From: JAJFKB01 sp965230515
GTDB taxonomy: Bacteria; Pseudomonadota; Gammaproteobacteria; Pseudomonadales; IMCC2047
Length of the DNA stretch: 64,000 nucleotides
Direction of reading: 5' to 3'
Assembly (NCBI GenBank): GCA_965230515.1
Contig: OZ246007.1
Span: 2,542,001-2,606,000 of the forward strand
The position numbers were made by a program, and so were the translations under genes. Shown here piece by piece: positions 43,525-52,246 of the stretch (position 1 is the first letter of the stretch; each line of letters opens with the position of its first letter). The notes under the pieces were generated by a model. That model was given only the letters and a program-made list of their open reading frames with translations, ran no database searches and had not been told where the DNA came from.

Positions 43525-44559
43525 TTAAACGGTTGTCCTGATAGGGGTTTTCGAGTCTTTGCCCGGCTCTTCCACGACCAGCTTCGGGACCAAATAGCCA
43601 GGCAGCCTTATCAGCATTTCGCGGTGCAGATCTCGTGCAACCTGGAGTTCAGTATCGTAGTGAGCTGCATGCTGTACCTTGTCCATCAAATGCAGGTAGT
43701 AGGGCAGGACGCCGGCTTCAAACAGTTTTTCACTTAATTGAAGCAATGTTTCGGGTCGGTCATTGACACCCTTTAACAATACGCTTTGATTCAACAGCAT
43801 GATCTGATTGCTGCTGAGTAGAGAAAGTACCTGCATGACTTCCTTGTCTATTTCATTGGCGTGGTTGATATGCAAAACCAGTGATATTTTTAGGCGCGAT
43901 TCGGTCATCCAATCGACCAACTCTTCGGTGACACGCTGAGGGATCACTACAGGTACTCTGGTATGAATACGCAATCGTTTGACATGGGCTATATCCGCAA
44001 TCTGCCGGGTTAGCCTTGCCAGTTTTTTGTCGCTGTTAACCAGTGGATCTCCACCGCTGTATATCACCTCGGTGATCGTTGGATTATTGCGGATGTAGTC
44101 CAGTGCCGGTAACCATTGCAGGCTGCTGTTCTGGTTGTTCTGATAGTCAAAATGGCGGCGAAAACAGTAGCGGCAATGTATGGCGCAGGCAGCACCGAGG
44201 ATCAGCAGCACACGTCCATGGTATTTGTGGATGATGCCGGGAAGTATATTGCTGTCAGCTTCATTTAACGGATCATTGGTGTAGCCGGGCGTAGTGATTA
44301 TTTCTTCGCTGTAAGAGAGTACTTGACGCAATAGCGGATCATCAATATCTCCTGGAGCGATTCTTTCAACATAGCATTGAGGTACCCGAATCGGGAACTG
44401 TTCCGGTATGCAGTAGTGTTGCTTGACAGCTTCAGGGCAGTTCCCGGTTGCTGCCAGCAGTTCCGGCACACTGGAGATGGCGCCGGACAGTGCTTTCTGC
44501 CAACTTGGCGCATGTACTCCAGTTGCGGTTCGGGGTATCATTACGTCCATTTTATTCAT
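43525..44559 (-). CDS. epmB: EF-P beta-lysylation protein EpmB (lysine 2,3-aminomutase)
   Basis: Radical-SAM, PLP-dependent enzyme that turns (S)-alpha-lysine into (R)-beta-lysine for EF-P modification. The cluster-binding motif CRYCFRRHF follows AACAIH-like sequence (GAACAIHCRYC); IYSGGDPLVNSD and LRIHTRVPVVIP are typical. The PLP lysine is in the C-terminal part (PGYLVPKLV). The start is ATG at 44559, 344 residues (E. coli 342); an open frame continues upstream but would cross efp. Only 24 bases separate the epmB and efp start codons. Confidence 0.94.
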   Translation of the reverse strand: MNKMDVMIPRTATGVHAPSWQKALSGAISSVPELLAATGNCPEAVKQHYCIPEQFPIRVPQCYVERIAPGDIDDPLLRQVLSYSEEIITTPGYTNDPLNEADSNILPGIIHKYHGRVLLILGAACAIHCRYCFRRHFDYQNNQNSSLQWLPALDYIRNNPTITEVIYSGGDPLVNSDKKLARLTRQIADIAHVKRLRIHTRVPVVIPQRVTEELVDWMTESRLKISLVLHINHANEIDKEVMQVLSLLSSNQIMLLNQSVLLKGVNDRPETLLQLSEKLFEAGVLPYYLHLMDKVQHAAHYDTELQVARDLHREMLIRLPGYLVPKLVVEEPGKDSKTPIRTTV

Positions 44560-44583
44560 AGCTATTATCAACAGTGAGGCAAT

Positions 44584-45156
44584 ATGGCTAGCTATTCTAC
44601 CAATGAATTTCGCTCCGGTCTTAAAGTAATGCTGGAAGGCGAACCCTGTAGCATACTGGAAAATGAGTTTGTTAAGCCCGGCAAGGGGCAGGCGTTTAAT
44701 CGCGTCAAATTGCGCAATTTGAAAAACGGCCGTGTATGGGAGCGTACTTTCAAGTCGGGTGAAAGCCTGGAGGGAGCAGATGTTGTCGACCTTGACATGG
44801 AATATCTCTACTCGGATGGAGAATTCTGGCACTTCATGATGACCGATGGATCCTTTGAGCAGCATGCGGCTGACAAAAATGCCGTAGCCGATGCGATTGA
44901 CTGGCTAAAAGAGCAGGATAAGTTTAGCGTCACGCTCTATAACGGTGCAGTGCTATCGGTAACGCCCCCTAATTTTGTCGAACTGGAGGTTGTTGAAACA
45001 GATCCCGGTTTAAAGGGCGATACGGCGCAGGGTGGAAGTAAACCGGCAACTCTTACAACAGGTGCGGTTGTTCGCGTGCCTTTATTTGTCAACATTGGTG
45101 ACGTGTTGCGTATTGATACGCGTTCGGGTGAGTACCAGAACCGGGTTACCAAATAG
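44584..45156 (+). CDS. efp: Elongation factor P
   Basis: tRNA-shaped translation factor that rescues ribosomes stalled at polyproline. Three beta-barrel domains: KOW-like domain 1 carries the modified loop KPGKGQA with Lys34, the beta-lysylation site of EpmA-dependent EF-P; domains 2 and 3 end with DVLRIDTRSGEYQNRV. It has 190 residues. GTGAGG precedes the ATG. The presence of Lys34 and of both modification genes next to it makes beta-lysylation very likely. Confidence 0.97.
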   Translation: MASYSTNEFRSGLKVMLEGEPCSILENEFVKPGKGQAFNRVKLRNLKNGRVWERTFKSGESLEGADVVDLDMEYLYSDGEFWHFMMTDGSFEQHAADKNAVADAIDWLKEQDKFSVTLYNGAVLSVTPPNFVELEVVETDPGLKGDTAQGGSKPATLTTGAVVRVPLFVNIGDVLRIDTRSGEYQNRVTK

Positions 45157-45203
45157 TAAATCAGAGAGTATCCGGAAACTAAAACCAAGGTGTTATACGT
45201 ATC

Positions 45204-46139
45204 TTGATTAACTCAGACTGGAAACCATCTGTTTCGCCTGAGGCGATTGAGCTTCGTGCAAAAGTTTACAGGCAAATACGCAACTATTTTGATTCCCGGA
45301 AGGTGACAGAGGTGGAAACACCTCTGTTATCGCCTGCCGGCAACACCGATCCGAATATTGAAAGCCTGACAACATCAAATCCCAATTGTTATTTGCAAAC
45401 ATCACCCGAGTTTGCCATGAAGCGTTTGTTGGCGAGCGGATCCGGATCAATCTACCAGATCTGTAAGGCATTTAGAAATGGAGAATCAGGGCGCCGGCAT
45501 CGCATCGAATTCACAATGCTGGAATGGTACAGGGTCGGTTTTGACTATCATCAGTTGATGGCGGATGTTGCTGCGCTGTTGAGTGTCTTACTGGGTAACA
45601 AATCGGTAAAAAAAATTAGCTATAAAGCGCTGTTTGAAGAACATTTGCATATCAACCCGCATTTGGTTGATCGTTCTGATCTGGTAAAACTGGTGCAGCG
45701 TGAAGTGGATTACCAGGTGGCTGAAAACGATAGCAGGGATCTGCTGTTGGAGTTGCTGATGACCCATTTGGTCGAGCCAAAAATGGATCCAGCTGTATTG
45801 GTTTTTATACATGATTATCCCGCCAGTCAGTGTGCATTGGCAGAAGTTGACGATGATGATGAAGGTAATGCTATCGCACGACGTTTCGAGCTATACAGTG
45901 GCGGATTCGAGCTCGCTAACGGATATCAGGAGTTAACGGACTGGCAGGAGCAGCAGAAGCGTTTTACCGAAGAAAACCGAAAACGAAAGACAAAAGGCTT
46001 GCCGGAAATTGTACCAGATAACCTTTTGGTGAGTGCGTTGCAGCACGGACTGCCCCAGTGTTCAGGTGTAGCCCTGGGGTTGGATCGGTTATTGATGCTG
46101 ATGCTTGGTACTGATCATATTGATACGGTTGCTTTTTAG
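45204..46139 (+). CDS. epmA: EF-P--(R)-beta-lysine ligase EpmA
   Basis: Class II lysyl-tRNA-synthetase paralogue that activates beta-lysine and attaches it to EF-P Lys34. Only the catalytic core is present, without an anticodon domain: EVETPLLSPAGNTDPNIES, LQTSPEFAMKRLLASG (motif 2 area), the FRNGESGRRHRIEFTMLEWYR motif and the motif 3 segment SGVALGLDRLLMLML. It has 311 residues (E. coli 325). The start is TTG with a distant AAGG, so it is uncertain. It is 47 bases after efp and overlaps the convergent psd stop by 4 bases. Confidence 0.94.
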   Translation: MINSDWKPSVSPEAIELRAKVYRQIRNYFDSRKVTEVETPLLSPAGNTDPNIESLTTSNPNCYLQTSPEFAMKRLLASGSGSIYQICKAFRNGESGRRHRIEFTMLEWYRVGFDYHQLMADVAALLSVLLGNKSVKKISYKALFEEHLHINPHLVDRSDLVKLVQREVDYQVAENDSRDLLLELLMTHLVEPKMDPAVLVFIHDYPASQCALAEVDDDDEGNAIARRFELYSGGFELANGYQELTDWQEQQKRFTEENRKRKTKGLPEIVPDNLLVSALQHGLPQCSGVALGLDRLLMLMLGTDHIDTVAF

Positions 46140-46993
46140 TCTTTGAGTTGGCCGATTTGCTGACCTAAACGGACAACCTCTTCGGCTTGCAGCGCTTTGT
46201 CCCAGGAAATCATATCCTTGCCAAATAGCAGGATCACGGTAGAGCCGAGCTTGAATTGACCCATTTCCTCGCTCTTGCCGAGTTTTACAGGATGTCCATA
46301 ATTGAACTGTTGCAGTTTCCTTTTTGGTGGAGTGACCAGCCCTGCCCAGGTTGTTTCAATACTGGCGACGATCATCGCACCCACCATCACCATAGCCATT
46401 GGCCCCTGTTCGGTTTCAAACAGCGCTACCATCCGCTCGTTGCGGGCAAACAGGCGGGGAATCTGGTTTGCTGTTAACGGGCTCACGGAAAACAGTCGGC
46501 CTGGTACGTAAATCATCTGCCTAAGCTCGCCGGTCAATGGCATATGCACGCGGTGATAGTCTTTGGGGGAAAGGTAGATAGTGGCAAATTTTCCGTCTTC
46601 AAACAGATCGGCCATTTCCTGTGAGCCGCCAAGTAGCTCGCGGGTGGAGAAATCGTGGCCTTTCGCCTGGAATATTTGGCCCTGCTCAATATTGCCTATC
46701 TGACTGATCGCGCCATCGGCGGGGCAGGCGATTTCGTTTTCATGCTCGGGGAATTTGCGGGCATCAGGCTTTAGCGCGCGGGTAAAAAAGTCATTAAAAC
46801 ATGCATAATTTTCAGGCACAGGATCAGCAGCTTCCGCCATATTAACCTTGTATGAGCTAATGAACTGCCTGATTAGCACGTTTTTAATCAACGGCCACCG
46901 GCATTCGGCGATAAAACCGATCAGGCGGGACAGCAGGTGATGCGGCAAAATGAACTGGGCAATCGTAAATAGAAATTCTTTGATAACGGTCAA
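46136..46993 (-). CDS. psd: Phosphatidylserine decarboxylase proenzyme
   Basis: Inner-membrane pyruvoyl enzyme producing phosphatidylethanolamine. Conserved segments FNDFFTRALKPDAR, CPADGAISQIG, AKGHDFS, YLSPKDYHRVHMP, LFARNERMV, GAMIVASIETTW and the self-cleavage site LGST in FKLGSTVILLF. The start is set at TTG 46993 (AGG 7-8 bases upstream) because the E. coli-like N-terminus begins there; the open frame continues upstream but would overlap the rhodanese gene. It has 285 residues without the E. coli C-terminal extension. Confidence 0.93.
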   Translation of the reverse strand: MTVIKEFLFTIAQFILPHHLLSRLIGFIAECRWPLIKNVLIRQFISSYKVNMAEAADPVPENYACFNDFFTRALKPDARKFPEHENEIACPADGAISQIGNIEQGQIFQAKGHDFSTRELLGGSQEMADLFEDGKFATIYLSPKDYHRVHMPLTGELRQMIYVPGRLFSVSPLTANQIPRLFARNERMVALFETEQGPMAMVMVGAMIVASIETTWAGLVTPPKRKLQQFNYGHPVKLGKSEEMGQFKLGSTVILLFGKDMISWDKALQAEEVVRLGQQIGQLKD

Positions 46994-47024
46994 AATAATT
47001 ACCTGGGTTGGTGAGCGTGATGAT

Positions 47025-47849
47025 TCAGGTTTCGATCGGTGTGTGTGGGTCGTTGCCCCACTCGGACCAGGATCCGGGGTAGGCTTTGATCCGCTCAAAC
47101 CCCAGCGCTTTACCAAGTAGGTAGGTGAAACCGGATCGATGGTGTGTCTGGCAGTGGGTTACGATTTCCTTGTCGCCGGTGATTCCCAGTCTGGCCAATT
47201 CTTCGCGCACAGTTTCCAGATCTCGAATACGCAGGGCGCGCTCACTATCCATGGCGTTGGTCCATTCGTAATTTGCAGCGCCTGGAATATGTCCGGCTCG
47301 GGTTGAACCGGATTTTTGTCCGCTATACTCAAGTGGACCGCGGGCATCCCAGATAATGAAATCTTTCGATTCCAGGCGTGATTTAATGTAATCAATATCC
47401 GCCATCGGTCCGTTATGGATACTCAGCTCAACCGACCGCGAACGGGGCTGATTTTGGCCGGATTCAATTGTAAGGTTTGCGTCTTTCCAGGCATGAATGC
47501 CACCGTTCAGATAAGAGTATTTTCGGTGACCAATAACATCCAGTGTCCAGATTAACCTTCCGGCCCAGCCGCCGCCTTCATCATCATAAGCCACTACATG
47601 GGTGTCGGGCGTCAAACCCAGATAACCAAAGGTTTTATTCAGTTGTTCGAGATCCGGCAACTTGCCGGGCGCCGGTGGCGTACCTAGCAGCAATGCCTGA
47701 TAAGGCAAAAACAGCGCCCCCGGAACATGGGCTTGCAGGTAATCCGCTTCTTTGCCAAGATCGATCACCAACAGTTTTTCATCATTCAGATGAGTTCGCA
47801 GGGTTTCCGGTTCGATAATCAGGGATAATGAATCTTGAGGGTCTGCCAT
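47025..47849 (-). CDS. rhdA: Rhodanese-type sulfurtransferase (thiosulfate:cyanide, RhdA-like)
   Basis: Two-domain rhodanese that moves sulfane sulfur from thiosulfate to cyanide or other acceptors. The inactive N-domain ends near residue 130; the C-domain has the active-site loop CQTHHRSG, identical to the loop of Azotobacter RhdA and unlike the CGSGVTA loop of mercaptopyruvate transferases. It has 274 residues. The start is ATG at 47849 with AAGGA 5-6 bases upstream. It is 31 bases upstream of psd, in the same direction. Confidence 0.92.
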   Translation of the reverse strand: MADPQDSLSLIIEPETLRTHLNDEKLLVIDLGKEADYLQAHVPGALFLPYQALLLGTPPAPGKLPDLEQLNKTFGYLGLTPDTHVVAYDDEGGGWAGRLIWTLDVIGHRKYSYLNGGIHAWKDANLTIESGQNQPRSRSVELSIHNGPMADIDYIKSRLESKDFIIWDARGPLEYSGQKSGSTRAGHIPGAANYEWTNAMDSERALRIRDLETVREELARLGITGDKEIVTHCQTHHRSGFTYLLGKALGFERIKAYPGSWSEWGNDPHTPIET

Positions 47850-47944
47850 TGTAGTCCTTCTCAATCAGTGCCAATGCTGTTCAGGTGGCATTGTAAAGTA
47901 AGGTTGCCGGATGTGGAACACGCAGAACGTAAAGGAGAAAAGAA

Positions 47945-48655
47945 TTGCAGTTTGAAGCACCTTTGATTGAAGCGAAACTCATCAAGCGCTACAAGCGTTT
48001 TCTTGCCGATGTGAAATTCCCGGATGGCAGGCAAATAACTGTGCATTGTCCCAATACAGGCAGTATGAAAAATTGTGCTGAACCGGGTAGTCGGGTTTGG
48101 CTGGCTGATTCGAAGAATCCGAAACGAAAATACCGCTACAGTTGGCAACTGGTGGAAACAACTCCCGGTGAGCTGGCTTGTATCCATTCTGCGCTGGCTA
48201 ACGGGCTGGTTAAAAATGCTCTGGAAGAGCAAAGAATTCCTGAATTGGCTGGATATGATGAAATTAAAACGGAGGTCAGGTACGGACAGGAAAAAAGCCG
48301 TATAGATTTGCTGCTCGAAAAGCCCGATGAGCAGTGCTTTGTAGAAATAAAAAGCGTCACCCTGGCTATGGGAGGGGGGTTGGGCTTATTTCCCGATGCG
48401 GTGAGCGCAAGAGGCACCAAACATCTTCGGGAGCTGATTGAAATTAAAAGGAGAGGGGCCAGAGCAGTACTTTTCTACTGTGTTCAACACACTGGTATAG
48501 ATCATGTTGCAGCAGCAGATAAAATTGATCCCGTTTACGGCGAGACATTACGAAAAGCACTCGCTGCAGGAGTCGAGGTGCTGGCCTATGGCACAGATAT
48601 TTCGCCGTCAGTGATAAAGCTGACGGAGGCGATCAAGTTTGTGGCGGATCGATAA
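47945..48655 (+). CDS. sfsA: Sugar fermentation stimulation protein homologue SfsA
   Basis: Conserved nucleic-acid-binding, nuclease-fold protein first found as a maltose-metabolism stimulator; its precise role is unsettled. Motifs: LIEAKLIKRYKRFLADV, HCPNTGSMKNC (OB-like part), the PD-(D/E)xK-like core RIDLLLE...CFVEIKSVTL and GTKHLRELIEI, ending DISPSVIKL. It has 236 residues (E. coli 234). It starts with TTG, with AAGGAG 8 bases upstream, divergent from the rhodanese gene. Confidence 0.93.
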   Translation: MQFEAPLIEAKLIKRYKRFLADVKFPDGRQITVHCPNTGSMKNCAEPGSRVWLADSKNPKRKYRYSWQLVETTPGELACIHSALANGLVKNALEEQRIPELAGYDEIKTEVRYGQEKSRIDLLLEKPDEQCFVEIKSVTLAMGGGLGLFPDAVSARGTKHLRELIEIKRRGARAVLFYCVQHTGIDHVAAADKIDPVYGETLRKALAAGVEVLAYGTDISPSVIKLTEAIKFVADR

Positions 48656-48737
48656 AGTATCATTGAAAAAGCCGTGAACAACCCCATTGATAGGAGCTGG
48701 TTTTCGAAATAGTCACCTATTAAAAGAAAGTATGTAA

Positions 48738-49541
48738 ATGGACAATAAATCCCTACAGGCAGTTTTTTACCAGTTTCGCAGTAACAAATCGTTTGAGCTA
48801 TTCGTTGTTTTCGTGATTATCAGCTCAGCCTTGCTGATCGGAGCCAAGACCTATGAGCTATCCCCGCCGGCGCAGACGCTTTTGTTCTGGATGGATAGCG
48901 GTATTACAGCCATTTTTTTGATCGAGATAATAATCCGTTTTCTAGGTGAGGAACAAAAAACCCGTTTTTTGCTGAGACCCTGGAATCTGTTTGATACATT
49001 GATTGTTCTGGTCAGCGTGATCCCTATCGATAATTCGGATATGGCGCTGCTTGGACGTTTGGTGCGGGTGTTCCGCGTGTTGAGAATGGTATCCATCATT
49101 CCCGAGCTGCGTTTGCTGATTAACTCCCTGATCAAGGCGCTGCCGCAGCTGGGCTATGTAATCGCGTTGATGTTTATTATTTTTTACATCTATGCGGCGG
49201 TCGGTAGCATGTTTTTCGATAAGATTAATCCGGTGCTCTGGGGGGATATTGCTCATGCGATGTTGACCCTGTTCCGCGTCATGACCTTTGAGGACTGGAC
49301 CGATGTGATGTATGAAACCATGGAAGTTTATCCGCTCAGCTGGACTTACTATCTCTCGTTTATCTTCTTTACGGCCTTTGCCTTTCTTAACATGGTGATC
49401 GGAATTGTTGTGCAGGTGCTGGAGCAGGAAAGCCGGCGCATGGAGGCCGAGAATACTGGTGAACAGCCTGTGTCACTGGAGCATTTACACAGGGAAATTC
49501 TGGACTTAAAGCAGATGTTGCGGGAAAAGGATGGAAGCTGA
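48738..49541 (+). CDS. Voltage-gated cation channel, NaChBac/bacterial Nav-like family
   Basis: Six-helix single-domain ion channel that should form a tetramer. S1 about 18-38, S2 46-70, S3 82-97, S4 with Arg107, Arg110, Arg113 and Arg116 every third residue, S5 134-160, pore loop 170-190, S6 200-230, then a C-terminal helix with coiled-coil character (LEHLHREILDLKQMLRE). The selectivity filter is TFEDWTD (183-189), where bacterial sodium channels have TLESW; the extra acidic residues resemble engineered calcium-selective forms. It has 267 residues. It stands alone, 82 bases after sfsA and convergent with the Rieske gene. Confidence 0.88.
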   Translation: MDNKSLQAVFYQFRSNKSFELFVVFVIISSALLIGAKTYELSPPAQTLLFWMDSGITAIFLIEIIIRFLGEEQKTRFLLRPWNLFDTLIVLVSVIPIDNSDMALLGRLVRVFRVLRMVSIIPELRLLINSLIKALPQLGYVIALMFIIFYIYAAVGSMFFDKINPVLWGDIAHAMLTLFRVMTFEDWTDVMYETMEVYPLSWTYYLSFIFFTAFAFLNMVIGIVVQVLEQESRRMEAENTGEQPVSLEHLHREILDLKQMLREKDGS

Positions 49542-49553
49542 TTGGAGACAAAC

Positions 49554-49892
49554 TTACTCGGTTTTGCGGGTAGTGGCATCATCCAGAGCAATACTGCCGT
49601 CCATTATTGTAAAGGGAACCGGAGTAAGATTGCGGCCTTTACACGGCCCCATGATGCAATAGCCATTCTCCATTGTGAACAGCGCACCATGGGTTGAGCA
49701 TTGCAGATATTGCTGATCAAAGCTTAAAAAATCATTTGGCTGCCAGTCCAGATTTATACCGGTATGAGGGCAACGGTTCTGGTATACGAATATACGGCCA
49801 TCCTTTTTAACAACAATCAACTTTTGCCCGTTCAATTCAAAACCTCTGGCATTTTGTTCAGGGACGTCGTCAATATGACAGATGTTGGTCAT
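49554..49892 (-). CDS. Rieske-type [2Fe-2S] ferredoxin
   Basis: Small soluble iron-sulfur protein for electron transfer. Cluster ligands are CPHTG (CxH) and CSTHG (CxxH), spaced by about 20 residues; the C-terminal part ends with GRNLTPVPFTIMDGSI, the usual lid region. It has 112 residues, no signal peptide. Its start overlaps the stop of the upstream symporter gene, so the two are translationally linked. Its redox partner is unknown; it resembles stand-alone NirD/BphF-like proteins. Confidence 0.85.
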   Translation of the reverse strand: MTNICHIDDVPEQNARGFELNGQKLIVVKKDGRIFVYQNRCPHTGINLDWQPNDFLSFDQQYLQCSTHGALFTMENGYCIMGPCKGRNLTPVPFTIMDGSIALDDATTRKTE

Positions 49893-51184
49893 GAGTCCGT
49901 ATCTTTATTGTATTCATCCAAATCGGAAAGGTCATTGAACTGATCCCGGTCTAACAGGGTTTCGCTGTTGGCAATCACAGTGGAGACCATGGAATCACCA
50001 CTGACGTTGACAACCGTACGCATCATGTCAAGCAGACGATCGACACCAATAATCACAGCGATTCCTTCCACCGGCAGGCCTACCTGCTGTAGAACCATTG
50101 CCAGCGTGATTAGCCCTACGCCCGGCACACCTGCTGCGCCGACTGAAGCCAGGGTGGCGGTGGCAATGACCATGAGATAACCGCCCAGACCAATATCCAC
50201 ATTAAAAGCCTGCGCAATGAAAACCGTGGCTACACCTTGCATAATGGCGGTGCCATCCATATTGACAGTGGCTCCAAGTGGCAGCGTGAAAGAGGCCACA
50301 GAGTTGTCAACACCCAGGCGATGTTCTGCGACATTTAACGTGACCGGCAAGGTTGCACTGCTGGAGGATGTGCTGAATGCAAATAACATGGCAGGTCGAA
50401 TATTGGTATAAAAGGTGAGCGGGCTCAGCCGGGTCAGACTGACCAATATTAGTGAATAGACACCGATACCGTGCAGCACCAACACCAGCACCACGGTTAA
50501 AAAGTATTTAATCAGGTCAGCAATTGCACCATAGCCCAGGTTGGCGAACAATTTGGCGATCATGCAGAACACACCATAGGGTGCCAGGTGCATCAGAATG
50601 ACCACCATCTTCATGACCACTTCGTTAAACTGTATGAAAAATGATTGTACCTGTCGCCCGGGTTCCCCGCTTTTCGAAACCGCAACGCCCATTAATATTG
50701 AAAAAACAATAACCTGGAGCATATTGCCTTCAGCCATCGCCTTAATCGGGTTGCTTGGGAATATATTGATAAAGACATCTTTGATTGAGGGCGCTTCTTT
50801 GGGTACAAAGGTGATTTGCTCGCCCATATTCATGCCGACCCCGGGCTGTATCAGGTTGGCAACCAGCAACGCAAGGCTGATTGCGATCGCAGTCGTTAAC
50901 AGGTAAAGCGACAGGGTCTTGATAGCCATGGCACCCATGCGTGTGTTATCACCGAGCGCACTGCAACCGCATACCAGCGAAACGAATACCAGAGGTACAA
51001 CCAACAGCTTGAGTGAGTTGAGGAAAATGGCGCCAATCACGTCAAGAACGCCATCCACAAAGGCCCAGGCAATCCACTCATTAACAGCGACCGGCACCCA
51101 GCTGCTTTGGTTGAGCAGATTGATGATAATGCCCAGTATCAGTCCCAGACCCATACCGAGTAAAATGCGAGTGGTCAGATTCAT
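49889..51184 (-). CDS. Dicarboxylate/amino acid:cation symporter (DAACS family)
   Basis: Inner-membrane sodium- or proton-coupled carrier of glutamate, aspartate or C4-dicarboxylates (GltP/GltT/DctA group). Hallmarks: the serine-rich reentrant loop FSTSSSSATLPVTL, the TM7 motif ATVNMDGTAIMQG, the second hairpin ASVGAAGVPGVGLI and the TM8 substrate-binding segment DRLLDMMRTVVNVSGD. It has 431 residues. The start is ATG at 51184 with AGGGGA 6 bases upstream. It lies between a periplasmic amino-acid-binding protein gene and the Rieske gene, all on one strand. Confidence 0.92.
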   Translation of the reverse strand: MNLTTRILLGMGLGLILGIIINLLNQSSWVPVAVNEWIAWAFVDGVLDVIGAIFLNSLKLLVVPLVFVSLVCGCSALGDNTRMGAMAIKTLSLYLLTTAIAISLALLVANLIQPGVGMNMGEQITFVPKEAPSIKDVFINIFPSNPIKAMAEGNMLQVIVFSILMGVAVSKSGEPGRQVQSFFIQFNEVVMKMVVILMHLAPYGVFCMIAKLFANLGYGAIADLIKYFLTVVLVLVLHGIGVYSLILVSLTRLSPLTFYTNIRPAMLFAFSTSSSSATLPVTLNVAEHRLGVDNSVASFTLPLGATVNMDGTAIMQGVATVFIAQAFNVDIGLGGYLMVIATATLASVGAAGVPGVGLITLAMVLQQVGLPVEGIAVIIGVDRLLDMMRTVVNVSGDSMVSTVIANSETLLDRDQFNDLSDLDEYNKDTDS

Positions 51185-51201
51185 CAACGTCCCCTTTTTA
51201 T

Positions 51202-52209
51202 TTATTGTATTGCCGGAAGCAGGTGCAGCCCACCGTCGGAGTGAGTAGTGTTGAGGTCGCGTTCTATCTGATATGGACCGAGATTGCGTTCAAATATTTC
51301 GCCGTAATGTCCGAGTTGTGATATCACCCGGGTGGCCCAGTTCTCCTCCAGTCCCAGGCTGATACCACTGAGTCCGGCCGCGGCGAGCAGCGTTGCCGGC
51401 TCCTGTTTATCTGCCGTAGCACTAGCAGTCAGTTTAGTAATGCCAGCAGATTCGGCGTTGATTAGCAGGTATGTGGTCCAGCGTATAATCTTAAACCACT
51501 GAGCGTCTTGCTGTCTTATGATCGGCCCCAGGGCGCGAGTGCTTGCCGGATTTGCAATGATCAGCATGGCCGGACTGGCGTTGAAACCTTTTCGCGTGAT
51601 ATAGAGTTGTGAAACCGGGCCACTGAGTGCGTCACACTGACCATTCTCAAACGCTTTTGCCGCTATACCGAAAGATGGAAAGTGATTCTCCTGAATAAAA
51701 AAACCGAGTGATTTACCCAGCTTATCGTTACCCGGGCTTACACAAATACGAATACCTTTCAGGTCTTTCAGCTGGTGTATCTGGCTGGCGCTCTGAACCA
51801 GAAAACCCTGTTGTTCATAAAACCAGGGTGCGACATAGGTTAAGCCCAGTACAGTATCCAGTTTCATGGTCCAGCGATTGTGACGCACCAACAGATCCAC
51901 ATCGCCTGATTGCAGTTCGGTATAGCCTTGCGTGAGAGGCAGTGGAATAAACCGAACCTGGCGGGCATCACCCAGCGTGGCAGCTGCGACCGCGCGGCAG
52001 AAGTCTACCTCAAAACCGTTCCAGCCCTGTGGTGAGCGGATCGAGAATCCGGGCAGACTGGCGTGTACTCCACAGTTGAGAAAACCTCTTTGACGGACGT
52101 TTTCCAGGGTAGAGCTGCCCTGAGCTGTAACAGTTAAAAACAGGCAGGCTAATGCGAAACACAAAGTACTTATGCTGGTCTTTTTAAGAACTGTTTTGCC
52201 CATAGCCAT
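51202..52209 (-). CDS. Periplasmic amino-acid-binding protein (AapJ/GltI-like), orphan
   Basis: Predicted periplasmic solute-binding protein of the polar/general amino acid type. Signal peptide (about 8-30, ending TVTAQG). The mature part has RQRGFLNCGVHASLPGF, WNGFEVDFCRAVAAATLGD, LTQGYTELQSGDVDLL and TYVAPWFYEQQGFLV, all typical of AapJ. It has 335 residues. No ABC permease or ATPase gene is adjacent; the next gene, 17 bases on, is a DAACS symporter. It could serve a distant ABC system or, less likely, feed the symporter. Confidence 0.85.
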   Translation of the reverse strand: MAMGKTVLKKTSISTLCFALACLFLTVTAQGSSTLENVRQRGFLNCGVHASLPGFSIRSPQGWNGFEVDFCRAVAAATLGDARQVRFIPLPLTQGYTELQSGDVDLLVRHNRWTMKLDTVLGLTYVAPWFYEQQGFLVQSASQIHQLKDLKGIRICVSPGNDKLGKSLGFFIQENHFPSFGIAAKAFENGQCDALSGPVSQLYITRKGFNASPAMLIIANPASTRALGPIIRQQDAQWFKIIRWTTYLLINAESAGITKLTASATADKQEPATLLAAAGLSGISLGLEENWATRVISQLGHYGEIFERNLGPYQIERDLNTTHSDGGLHLLPAIQ

Positions 52210-52246
52210 ACTCTAGAGTCTGCATTGGTGACTTGCAAGCGCTCCG

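Noticed and set aside
44560..44865. Upstream extension of epmB
   Set aside because: It is the reverse strand of efp and does not resemble the EpmB N-terminus.
46994..47116. Longer psd start
   Set aside because: Would overlap the rhodanese gene by about 92 bases; the family N-terminus begins at 46993.
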